A stretch of DNA of 64,000 nt from Acephala macrosclerotiorum. Taxonomy: Eukaryota > Ascomycota > Leotiomycetes > Helotiales > Mollisiaceae. Under the pieces are notes generated by a model. The model ran no database searches. It saw only the letters and a list, made by a program, of their open reading frames with translations, and was not told the DNA's origin. The position numbers and the translations under genes were made by a program. Below, in pieces: positions 36,788 through 46,407 of this stretch (its first letter is position 1; every line of letters begins with the position of its first letter). The DNA lies in assembly GCA_014904845.1 (NCBI GenBank), contig MU119398.1:1-64000 (forward strand), written 5' to 3'.

Positions 36788-38474
36788 TTATGTTTTCACA
36801 AGGTTGGCTTCGACCTCCTTGCTCCACCATTGCGGGAAGTCTAGCACTTGCTTTCCCAACCTCGCCTGCTCAGCAGCAAACACCATGGCATGACTCCTGA
36901 TCACTTCTTCCAAGCCGCAGCTAACATGTACTCTCTGTGCCTCTTCAACACTGATGCCATGATTCTTGACGGCATCAACAGCAAGTATGAACTGCCTAGC
37001 AAGACCATCGTCACCACCGCCGTGACCACCCTTCGCAATATGAGGCTTGTAGACCGTCTTCTCGCCAGTGATGAAGTTCTCTACCGTGATGTTCTCACTG
37101 TCGGCGTAGATCTCTCCATCGCAGCCATAGATATGGCTGTATCTCTCGCAGATTTTCTTGGTGTGTGCTACCATGTGGAAGACAGCCGTCTTGGCTCCAC
37201 GGCCAGCGAGAGCTTTCTCTTTATCACTCTCGCCTGGCAGAGGTTCGTTCTCCCATTTCATCGTCACCACTTGATCATCGCAGACATCGTTGTCGGACTC
37301 GAACACACAACGACCGAACCAGTTCTTGGATGAGACTTTTGATGCTGGGGTATCCTTTGTGTAGTTCTCCTCGAGCTTCGACATGACAGCGGCTTCGCCA
37401 GCAGACTTTCCACCTTGGGCTATGCATTCCTCGATATCATTGACCACGATATCTACTGGCCAATGTGTGTTTCCAGCACCAAGACCCTTATGTTGGTCAT
37501 CTAAGTATATCTTCTTCGCAGAATACTTGCAAGAGTTCTCGATGGGGCACGACAGGCAATTCGTGGCATCACCAGCAGCGGTTGGCTTGCGTGTCTTGTT
37601 GAAGTATTGTAGAGCACCTGTTGAGCTCAGTTGTGTAGGGATATGCGCTGGTTTGGTCGAGCCGGTTGGGGGAGAGCATAGCAGCCAGAGGAGGAGGTCG
37701 ATATCGTGGCAAGATTTCGTGAGGAGGGAGGGAGCTGTTGTGGATTCTTTACGCCAATTGCCTCTGCAGATTGTCAGCACCCTCTTGAGAATGAAGCTAC
37801 CACAATGCATACCGAACATAACTGTGTGTGAAGTGCCACCAACCAACTGGCTCGGTGTGGTTGATAGACATGATCTCCCCAATGACCTTGTCCTCCAGGA
37901 GAAGCTTCCGAAGCAACATATTGTGAGGGCTGTATCTCAAGACATGACCGATGCCAAAGATCTTCGATGGTGTAGCATCGGGCAGGTTCGGGAGCATAGC
38001 TTTGTAAATTGAGACGCAGTCGTCTAATGTCGTTGCTAATGGCTTCTCGCACATGATGTGAAGACCGAGAGGAGCTAGCCCGAGAATGACCTCCTTGTGC
38101 TGCTCATCCAAAACGCAGATGAAGACAGCGTCTACTCCTTTGGGTACGTCCTCACCCATGGTAGCGTTTGCACGTCGCTCTTGTTCCCAAGCAACGAACT
38201 GCTCCCAGTCTTCGAACTCCTGCCCCACTGCTGCACCAGCTTTGCCCCAGATGTATGTCTCGCCCATGCGCTTCCGCTTCGATGCAATGGGCTCTGCCAC
38301 AGCTACCACAATGCCATTGGTAGACTCTCGTGTTGCTCTGGCATATGCAAAGCCTCGAGAGCCTGCACCGACGATGAGGATTCGAGGGGGGTTTTGGGAC
38401 ATTGCTGGGCGAGGGACGGCTGGGAGTCGGTCGCTGCCATCTTCAATTGTTGGAGAATCTGCGTGAGGTGCCAT
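36788..38474 (-). CDS. Gfo/Idh/MocA-family NAD(P)-dependent oxidoreductase, 545 aa
   Basis: Exon 1 is 38474-37813 and exon 2 is 37763-36788. The 49-bp intron (GTATGC..CTGCAG) splits an Arg codon. A Rossmann fold opens with I-L-I-V-G-A-G-S-R-G-F-A (glycines from about 36). E-K-P-L-A-T-T at 143-149 is the family's EKP motif, whose Lys takes part in catalysis. S-C-H-D-I-D around His240 matches the active-site His region. An unusual Cys cluster (Cys290, Cys293, Cys299) may bind a metal. A second Met at 25 (M-S-Q-N-P-P-R-I) could be the true start; residues 1-24 look disordered. Substrate is probably a sugar or polyol (family knowledge) but cannot be fixed from sequence. Confidence 0.92.
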
Positions 38475-39900
38475 CTTGATGTTTTGCTTGGATTGATCTG
38501 TTCCTGGGAGCTGTCAACCGTAGTATATGGCTGCCTGTAGAGCTCGACGGATACCCGCGGTCAACACTTGTAGACCCTGCCGATAGGAGCTGCAACGTGC
38601 AAGCTCGCAGCAGTAACGTTACCGGGGAATAGCCAATAAAAAGAGTTGCATTTGAATAGCGTTCGTCAGCCGTGCAGAAAATACATCTGCAGATTGGTGC
38701 CACTTGTGCTCCGTTGCGATGCAGTGTAGTGAAGCCTTGCGCTTGACGGTGGTGATTCGAAAGTGGGATTTAGAGGCTTTGCTTGGGAGCCTTGTAGCTC
38801 AGGCATCCAAGCGGGAACTTTGAATATTTCTAGAAATGGCAACATTCTCAACCCAAAAGAGAAGAATGACCTGTGGGCTCATAATACATAGCTACATTTT
38901 CAAGAGACCCCATCCTCACAGCTGAGGTTTATCTCGACGTTCTCGACTGGTGGGGGGCTCGCTTAGCGAAAGGCGAATAGACATTTAGCTACATAGGGAT
39001 TGAGCCGAGGCAGTTGGAATCAGCACAAATGTAAATCTGGCTTCAACAACAAACAGTTAACAATGGCATACGTCCTTTCCTCTTTGAGACATGAAGCAGG
39101 TAGGAATCCGGAGATATGTGTACGGGAGGAAAAGAGAGTGGTTGGGAAGTTTGAGACAACCAGCGACCGGAACGGTGTATCACATGCTGTGGCCCCACAT
39201 TGCAGCGGGGTATCGGACCACACTGGACTTCTTGGAAAGACTCATATAGATTTAAATAAGCAAATTGTGCGTTCAGGACTCGTGGCGTAAGTGTTTCAAC
39301 TTCCGAATTTCTTGCTTCTAACTAACATTGGTTTAGCTAATGGTAAGGCGGTATGTATCTGCAATTTATCGCCATAAAATATGCAATTTCTAACAACAAA
39401 TTTAAGTTGCTTTCCGGAAGAGGAACTGGCAAAGACTGTGGGTGTGAGTACAATCCTTCATTTACTTCATTCCCTTAACTAATGCTCTCTCTAATAGTCG
39501 AGTCCCATCGGGTTCGAGATTTATATATTTGAACTCTTTATTTTCTTTTTTTTCCCCCTCCTTTAATTCTGGCCAAGCAGAGCAGTCAACTTGAGAGTGA
39601 GCATTAACAAGGTCACATTTTTAATAGAGGGGGTCTGTGTTTCCTTTCAATGGGACGGGACGGGACGGGACGGGACGGGAAGGGGAGGGGCGGCGCGTGT
39701 TAATCTTGCAAATTATCATCGAATGCACAGGACGCTAACAAAGGCTCTTATAACTTGATCTTAAGCGTGTGTAGACAGTTTTCGATGTCATCTGCCGTCT
39801 AGCTGAGGATGGAGTCACTGCAGCAGATGATCAGGATATGTAGGTGAAAACCTTACCCCGAGTTTCTTATGTCTATTCCTTTTGATCTCCGGATGAACCA
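38475..39900. other. Intergenic
   Basis: Promoter of the oxidoreductase, then sequence without supported genes; a 96-codon ORF at 39000 has no motif. From about 39400 the DNA becomes patchy in composition. Confidence 0.4.
39652..39694 (+). repeat. (GGGAC)n G-rich tandem repeat
   Basis: Five copies of GGGAC followed by GGGAAGGGGAGGGGCGG. Six or more G-triplets with one- or two-base loops make G-quadruplex formation plausible. Confidence 0.85.
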
Positions 39901-40831
39901 GAACAGACTACCACTAACCACATGACATTTAGGTATGCCGCAATTTTGTGCTTTGGTCTCCGTCATGTCAATACATGCGATTTGCTGGCTCTGTTGGAGG
40001 AAAGAACTAAAGTTCTTAAATCCCTGGATATCGCAGAAGTTGAGCAACGCCTCAGCTGCCCTACAACCAAGTCCTCAACCTCCTGGTCTCACATGGAATG
40101 ACATCTTCAGAAGTCGATATACACATAAAGGAGGTTGATAATACTCATGGCGGCCCTTCCTCACCCCGCGAACAGCTTTACACGGTCGCTGGTCGCGATC
40201 TACTGATCAAGCTACTTGCTGATGCAGGTGCACCATACTGCTCGAAATACATGAGAAAGTATACGACGGAAGAGTCAGCTTACAAGTATTCCCTAGTTTT
40301 CGCTATCCCCGAACGCGCCAATGACCTTCAAGCCCTTGTCGACTGCCTTCCTGATGCTTGCAAATCCGAGTAGAGATTAACTGACTTCGCGACGGATCAT
40401 GCTGGAATACTCGGTTCCATGGCTTAAGACTACACAGCAGATGAGGCCATCCGCTTCGAAGACGACATTCCGCTGGTGTCAACAAGCAGCTGCAAAGCGA
40501 AAGCAAGCAGAATGCCTAGAGCTAGATGAAATACATTATTCCTGGGCGCGACAAAGTGTTCCGAGACAGCAGTAAGGAGGAGGCTCGGGCTTTATTGAGA
40601 ACCATTCCTACTGCCACTCCAGGGCCTGCGAGCAGCATAATTCAACTTATCAAGAGGCTTCAATCGGTACTTGAATCAAACAAAACAGACCACCCTGAGA
40701 CAAATGAAGGGCCATCCTTTGAAAAAACTCGATCTTCGTCTATGAACTGGGATCGCCTGCTGGATGACATCGAGCCTTACCTGTACGGAGGCACACCAAT
40801 GTGCGAGGCTCTCTGGGCGAACAACCTATGA
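39901..40831 (+). pseudogene. Decayed gene of unknown function
   Basis: Three stretches of coding character in successive frames. About 39925-40090 reads as a helical segment (L-A-L-L-E-E-R-T-K-V-L-K-S-L-D). 40098-40529 reads through two internal stops (TAG at 40371, TAA at 40425) with G-R-D-L-L-I-K-L-L-A-D-A-G-A-P and then L-T-D-F-A-T-D-H-A-G-I-L-G. 40526-40831 continues in another frame. Stops and frame changes indicate a broken gene; introns could explain part of it. No family recognised. Confidence 0.4.
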
Positions 40832-41275
40832 TTATCGACGAGTTTACGACTGCATCCCGAAATTTGGGCTCCAGCCCTGACGAACGGCCAGGAAGGGCAG
40901 TCAACCGGATCATGAATCACGATTCGTGATTCACTGTAAGCAGATCTCTCTCGTCTTCTGTTTCGAAACATCTGGTTAACTTTATGATCAGGCCCTCTCG
41001 TAGATCAATGAGCATCCAGGCTCAACTTCGATCTCAGCCCATGCCTTTGATGACTATCATTGACTCATTTACGCGAATATTCTTTACGTATCAATTGGTC
41101 TACTGGATTCAGACCTCCTCAGCGTCTTCTTCAGTGATGATTAAGAGCACTCCAATCATTCTCAATGCGTACTATCATCTTCTCAACCTCTAATGGTCCC
41201 AATCAGCACTTCGACTTCAACTTGCCATTCAGATGCAGCTTTCAGTTGATGCAGTCACCAAGTGTTTCTTAGTGG

Positions 41276-41283
41276 TATAAAAC
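41276..41283 (+). promoter_or_regulatory. TATA box before the first GGGF-type ORF
   Basis: TATAAAAC lies about 90 bases upstream of the ATG at 41367, suggesting this ORF was once a transcribed gene. Confidence 0.4.
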
Positions 41284-41366
41284 TCAATATTTTGTAGCAT
41301 GCACGTATTTCTAGTTCAACTTCTTCCTTCCTGCAGAAGATCAAGGTGACCACTAATACAAACACA

Positions 41367-42083
41367 ATGAATCTAGGAGGCAACCCATGGGACTGGGATG
41401 ACGATTTAAACAATATTGACATGCGAGCCCCCGAATACGACTCCTCCCAACAAATCGATGACTTTCAAATCCAAAATCTTCAGCGGAGACAGTTTGAAAC
41501 TGCTGCAGCAGCTGCTGCGGATCCCGGAAACCTAGATCGACTACGTGCTTTTACACCAGTACCTCCACCATTTCGGGAGAATGATGAAGACATGGCAGGC
41601 ATGAATTGGCTAACTCTACAATTAATCGACGATCCTGAATTAATGAGGCAAAGTGATATTCTAACCCAAAGACACAACAATCTAATTCCACAACTCGGAT
41701 CAGAGCGCAGCTATCGGCCAGGCGGCGCTGGCACTCACCGATCACAGAGCAGTTACCATTCGCGAGCTTCCAGCTATTCGCCCTCTGTCATCTGGGACTA
41801 AATAGACACCCAAGATGGAGCCTATTCAGACTATGCTAGCTCCGGAGGCCTCGCTGGTGGAGGATTCGGTGGTGATTTTTAAGATCATACTGGAATCTAT
41901 GACTAGCTAGGTTTAGGTGACTTTGGTACGGAAGATCCACGGCAACAGCCTGCATTGCCTGAAGAGTTAGGGCAGTAGGAGCAGCCTAAAGATATCAATG
42001 CCGCTTTGGTAGGACTGGCAGCGGCAGGTATCGTTGGCCGGGGCTTTTGACCTGCTCGTCCTGTAGATCTAGGGTACTCCTAA
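41367..42083 (+). pseudogene. Degenerate GGGF-family ORF, copy 1
   Basis: From ATG at 41367 the frame can be followed for 238 codons to TAA at 42081 without a frameshift, but with five internal stops (first at 41799). Content is acidic, Gln/Ser/Pro-rich and probably disordered: W-D-W-D-D-D at the start, an Ala run, R-S-Q-S-S-Y-H-S-R, then G-A-Y-S-D-Y-A-S-S-G-G-L-A-G-G-G-F and G-L-G-D-F-G. Shares the G-A-Y...GGGF region with copy 3. Family unknown; may be an orphan gene lost to RIP-like mutation. Confidence 0.45.
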
Positions 42084-43141
42084 CACAAAGCAATATAATG
42101 GTATCATGCAATTCAAGGGTATTCTTCATTCTAGCCCCACGAGTTTTAAATTAATACCCATTATCGTGATATCTTCTCTTTAGATCTGGAATAGGCTGCT
42201 AGTTTTTCCCTCTATAAGGCCCCATGAGAACGTGCAGTGGAAGGAAGCTTAAATAGTATGAGCTTCGGTAAAGAGGTGCGAAAAGGGCCGGGCTTAAATA
42301 ATTGGAAACCGAGCTTTTTAGTAAAAATTACTCGCGGATTTTAAATTAATACAAGGATTTAAACAAATCGTTAAGCCCTATTGGGGAAAAAACGAGCAGT
42401 CTAATTTAGAATTCACCTACGTAAAATTCAAGATAATATGCTACGCACAAGTGTTTCGACCTGGTGTTCGTTTCAAATGACAAGGAAACTGAAATCACTA
42501 GTGCTAATAACCTGCCAGAATACTTTCCATTTTCAAGGTTCGACTTAACGTAATATATTTTCTTAACTAAGCCCTCGCTCAGCTTAATAAAGAATTAAAA
42601 AAAACCCTCAAATGTTTTTTCTTTGCCTTAGCGATTTATCATATTTTAGTCTTGGAAAGAATCTTGCTAGTGATTAGCATAAGTTCTCGGGTTTCATTCC
42701 TTAGGCCCTCGAAATGGAGTCTTTTTTATTTTCTATGAATATCGTTCCTTGGCTTGAGAACTTCAATACTACTTTTTCAAACACCTATATCCACGAAAGA
42801 TGTTAAATAACCCCTCAGGCAGCCTCCGCTCGTTGCCCTGATTGTGACGTAGCCTCTCTTTTAAATATTAGAATTATAATTATGGATTATTGTAAAACTT
42901 CGAAACTACTTTAATATATCAATCATTTCCCATCGCGGCCCCCGGCTAATCAATCATTATTAATACTATATTACTATAAATACCAGGGATTCCCAACCAT
43001 TCTTCAACTTAAATTTGCCCAGAATATATTTCGAGATTCGAGGAATAGGACAGTCAAATATCACGAACATCACGAAGAGTCTGCTTCAATACCCAACCCG
43101 TTGGACTCTAACTAACAATAACTTACACGGTGGATCCTAAT

Positions 43142-43548
43142 ATGCTATGGGAAGACATGTTGGAACACGTCAACTTGGAAAGTCTACCTGAACATTCTCC
43201 TCCTGCTGACTACTCTCCTCAAGAGGAATATCGGCATATAGTTGAATCATACTTGTATGAACCGCAGGACGCAGCTCCTGATCCAAATGTCTTTCAAGAA
43301 GACTTTGGAGGCGTCACTATGCAATCTCCGACCACCATTGATGATACACAAAGGCATACTCAAACCCAACACAACGCTGCGACTCTCACTCAGCGAACGA
43401 TACCAATATCAGGCCTAGGTACCCAGGTGGTGGTTTCTTACCAGCTGCAGCCTATGAAGACAATATGCCGTTAAGCGATAACCCTCCCAACATGCAACAG
43501 GCTATACAAGATCAAGCAGCAGTGACTAGTATATTGGAATCGATATGA
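43142..43548 (+). pseudogene. Degenerate GGGF-family ORF, copy 2
   Basis: An acidic ORF from ATG at 43142 (M-L-W-E-D-M-L-E-H-V) runs to a stop at 43472. A second frame, offset by two bases, carries Y-P-G-G-G-F-L-P-A-A-A-Y-E-D-N-M from 43420 to a TGA at 43546. The change of frame can be an indel or an unrecognised intron. Composition and the GGGF motif tie it to copies 1 and 3. Confidence 0.4.
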
Positions 43549-43797
43549 ATATTCAATGCTGGGCGAATGATTAACCATTTCCAAGGCATTATTGAAATAG
43601 TTTGGCTAATGCATTCATACAAAGCTCTTCATTTATACTTACAACAGCCTGGAAAGTTCCAAAATTCCTCAACACAACATCTGTTCATCAATTTATTCTC
43701 ACGAATATTCCAGAGAAGTCAAACATTATCTGTCCAGCTTTTGAAATAGCACGAACTCAGCGACGACTCTTAACCCCACCACACCTTCTCTTGCACC

Positions 43798-44307
43798 ATG
43801 TATGATTATGATCCCTATCAGGAAAATAATGACGACCAAAGACATATTGCTAATTTATTCTTGGTACGTGACATGCAATATGATAGCTGTGATCGGCAAG
43901 GCGGATTGGACCAAGCTCTTGGCCCTGACCAGTGTTACGACGACTCTTGTTTGGGGCAGCCGAATGACTCACTTAAGAACCCCCCTGACATAAACTACAG
44001 AGACATTCTAGGTCTATCAAGTAGTCCCCCTTCCTTGGGTGGCAGAATTGACCATTGGCTCGAGCCAGTAGACTTCGGATACGAAAATCCTGGATAATCC
44101 GAGCTGGACGAAAGAATCGAACTAGGTGATTACAATCCTATTGATATTCAAGAGGCTGCACAGCGCCTAGTTACTGGTGGTGCTATGAATCAAGGAGCCT
44201 ATGACTCGGTTGGTGGCCGGATGCCAGGCGGAGGTTTCATGCTTACGGTATTGGAAGCGGCTCCGAGTATCGGCCATACGGATACTCTTCTTACTGTGGA
44301 TGGCTAA
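43798..44307 (+). pseudogene. Degenerate GGGF-family ORF, copy 3
   Basis: ATG at 43798, one internal TAA at 44095, and an open frame to TAA at 44305 (170 codons including stops). Acidic and Tyr/Gln-rich (M-Y-D-Y-D-P-Y-Q-E-N). It later has P-I-D-I-Q-E-A-A-Q-R-L and G-A-Y-D-S-V-G-G-R-M-P-G-G-G-F. These match the P-K-D-I-N-A-A-L and G-A-Y...GGGF parts of copy 1, though in a different order. With one stop only, it is the least decayed of the three and could still be expressed in truncated form. Confidence 0.4.
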
Positions 44308-44584
44308 GTAATGGGAGTCAATAGCCTGGCCCTCAGTATGGCAGTCAGTGGTTCAATCAATAAGGTGGGACTCCGTGGTTGGGCCCTCGGAGTCAAGTCG
44401 TGGTATTTTCGTGCCTTGTGTGCGGTGCCAGATTCTCGCAGGATCAGCATAGGCAAAATTATATGCAATACGCCCACTAATGGGACAGTAGACTTAGATA
44501 GCTGATAGGCAACGAGAACAAAGGTTTTTTTCAGAGCGCTGAAACCCAAAAGTGAAATTAAGTAACAAGGCATTTATGCCGGCT

Positions 44585-44866
44585 TGATACCCCGAGAAAA
44601 TACCCCCCTACGAAAGCAGCGCTCCAGATTTTTACTTTAAACTTTTCGAAGAACCAACTACAAAGCTTGAGAATATCCACTTTAGGCTTTTATAAGGGTT
44701 TTGTGACTTTTATAAAGGCTTTGAAACTACGTAAAAAGGGTAAATAAATTTCTGTATGCTTTTATAAGGGTTAAAAATAAAGGTTAAAGCTACCACCAAA
44801 GCAGACTCTAATCTCATCCTTGCTGGCTCCGTTTTAGTCTCCGGACGTGAGTAGCTGCTGCTTTAA
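44585..44866. other. AT-leaning low-complexity stretch with TTTTATAAGG words
   Basis: The word CTTTTATAAGG recurs near 44688 and 44758 and, in altered form, near 44714. No coding content; perhaps remains of a mutated repeat. Confidence 0.35.
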
Positions 44867-44972
44867 CCTGAGCTAAGGGTGAGTATACCTGAGCTGAGGG
44901 TGAGCGTTCCTGATCAGAACCCGAGCATGCCTGAGCGGAGCCTGAGCACCCCCTGAGTCAGCCTGCGTATCA
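44867..44972 (+). repeat. Diverged 21-bp tandem repeat (CCTGAGC...)
   Basis: Copies begin at 44867, 44888, 44909, 44930 and about 44951, each starting CCTGA and 21 bp apart, with several substitutions between copies. Confidence 0.6.
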
Positions 44973-45147
44973 CGTGGACAAGTAAGATTCCCTAAAAAGT
45001 TCCCTTGTATGCTAAGGTGACAGTGAAAGCTGGCTGAGATACCATACTGCCTAATGTGATTAGTCGAGAGTGCGAGGCTATAGAATCGTGAAATAGTAGA
45101 AGTTGGGATGCAGCGGGAAGTCGGTGTGTGGGTAGTGAAGCGAGGCC

Positions 45148-45583
45148 GTGAAGGAGAACGTCAAGGAGTTGCTGAACGGTGAGGGTGGTGTCCCGAATGG
45201 TCAGACTGTCTTGGTCACCGGTACTCTACCAAAGCTCGGTCGCAAGAATCTAGTCAGGTTGATTGAGAGTTATGGTGGAGAGTTGTTGAGGGGGTTGAGA
45301 AAGACTACGAGCTTGGTAGGTCGATCTTTCCTTGTTCGTGCTATGTGTCATACTTTCGTGAACTTAGCTTAGATCAAGAATGCTAACAAGATGTTATTTA
45401 CTGGCAAGGGGAGATCGCCAGGTCGAACCTCAAGACTGTTGACGAGGATGGATTCATCAATATACTCGAGGAGGGCCGTGGTATCAAGCGCGGTGCTGTC
45501 CTCGAGGAGGCTGATGACATTGAGAAAGAAGAGCACTCCGTCAAGGTTACCAAGAAGCAGAAGAAATATGCAACATCCTGAGT
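45148..45583 (+). pseudogene. BRCT-domain fragment (RFC1-like), truncated
   Basis: The frame has G-Q-T-V-L-V-T-G-T-L-P-K-L-G-R and L-V-R-L-I-E-S-Y-G-G, the first half of a BRCT domain as in replication factor C large subunit or PARP-type proteins. An interruption follows (possible GTAGGT donor near 45315, stop in frame). Then comes N-L-K-T-V-D-E-D-G-F-I-N-I-L-E-E-G, resembling the end of that domain, and a Lys-rich tail to TGA near 45581. There is no ATG start and no clamp-loader ATPase part. It is a gene fragment, probably carried here by duplication or rearrangement. Confidence 0.55.
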
Positions 45584-45690
45584 CGTGCATGGTGGAAATC
45601 TGATTTCTCAGCGGGCACACGGGTGGCTTCTTTGTTCTTTTTTCTGCAAAGGTACCAAAGGTTCTGCATTAGCGAAGGCGTTTTCTTGCT

Positions 45691-46017
45691 CTATGGATGG
45701 ATAGGTGATGGCATGAACATACATGATGCATGGAAGGATATGGCTTTATAAATAAGAGGTGGTAGATTCTGCATAAGCTTCCTAAATACATACAATTCTT
45801 CACTCTTCTCGCGATGGCTATACATATGGTCACTTGAAGAGCGTGCTTGATAACTTAACAATCGGGCAACATTGTAGATCTCTCCAAGAGTCTGTCCAGA
45901 TTCAGGCATCTCTTGAATATTGACGCGGAAGCAAAGTTTGCACATTTGCTCGATATGGAACTCTGCTTCAAGCCCATGCTCATGCTCATGCTCAATGTCT
46001 CTGATATCCGTGGACAT
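45691..46017 (-). CDS. Possible small protein, 108 aa, unrecognised
   Basis: ORF from ATG at 46017. It begins M-S-T-D-I-R-D-I-E-H-E-H-E-H, has a C-K-L-C pair and an S-G-Q-T-L-G-E-I-Y-N-V-A-R-L-L-S-Y-Q-A segment that looks coding. A GTATGT word near the middle could be a donor. No family recognised and it lies in a decayed zone, so it may be a fragment. Confidence 0.25.
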   Translation of the reverse strand: MSTDIRDIEHEHEHGLEAEFHIEQMCKLCFRVNIQEMPESGQTLGEIYNVARLLSYQARSSSDHMYSHREKSEELYVFRKLMQNLPPLIYKAISFHASCMFMPSPIHP

Positions 46018-46407
46018 TGAGGTCCCCTGGCAACCGTCCGGCAACACTTCACAGCCCCCCGTCACCTAAAACTCTTTGAATGTCCTTAACTACCCCGAAC
46101 ATTGGGACTACCCCCTAACCACCGGAAGCCCGAGGCAAATGGAGACATTCAACCCCTCCTCTCGTTCCAAAGTGGGTATATCAACATGATATGTGGGTAG
46201 GAGGTGTGACGATAGTAGCCAGATACAGCCGGCTCAATTGAAGTTCTCGTGTGCATTTGACAGTCCAAAGCCTGCCTTTGGAAATAATTGGACAATTAAG
46301 CGCATTGAACTTGTTCAATGCAATTGCGTAATCCTGTTCATTAGGGATGACCTGATTACGTATAAATCCGCTGCTTCTCCGAGCCCCCCATACACAAGAG
46401 TGTTCCT

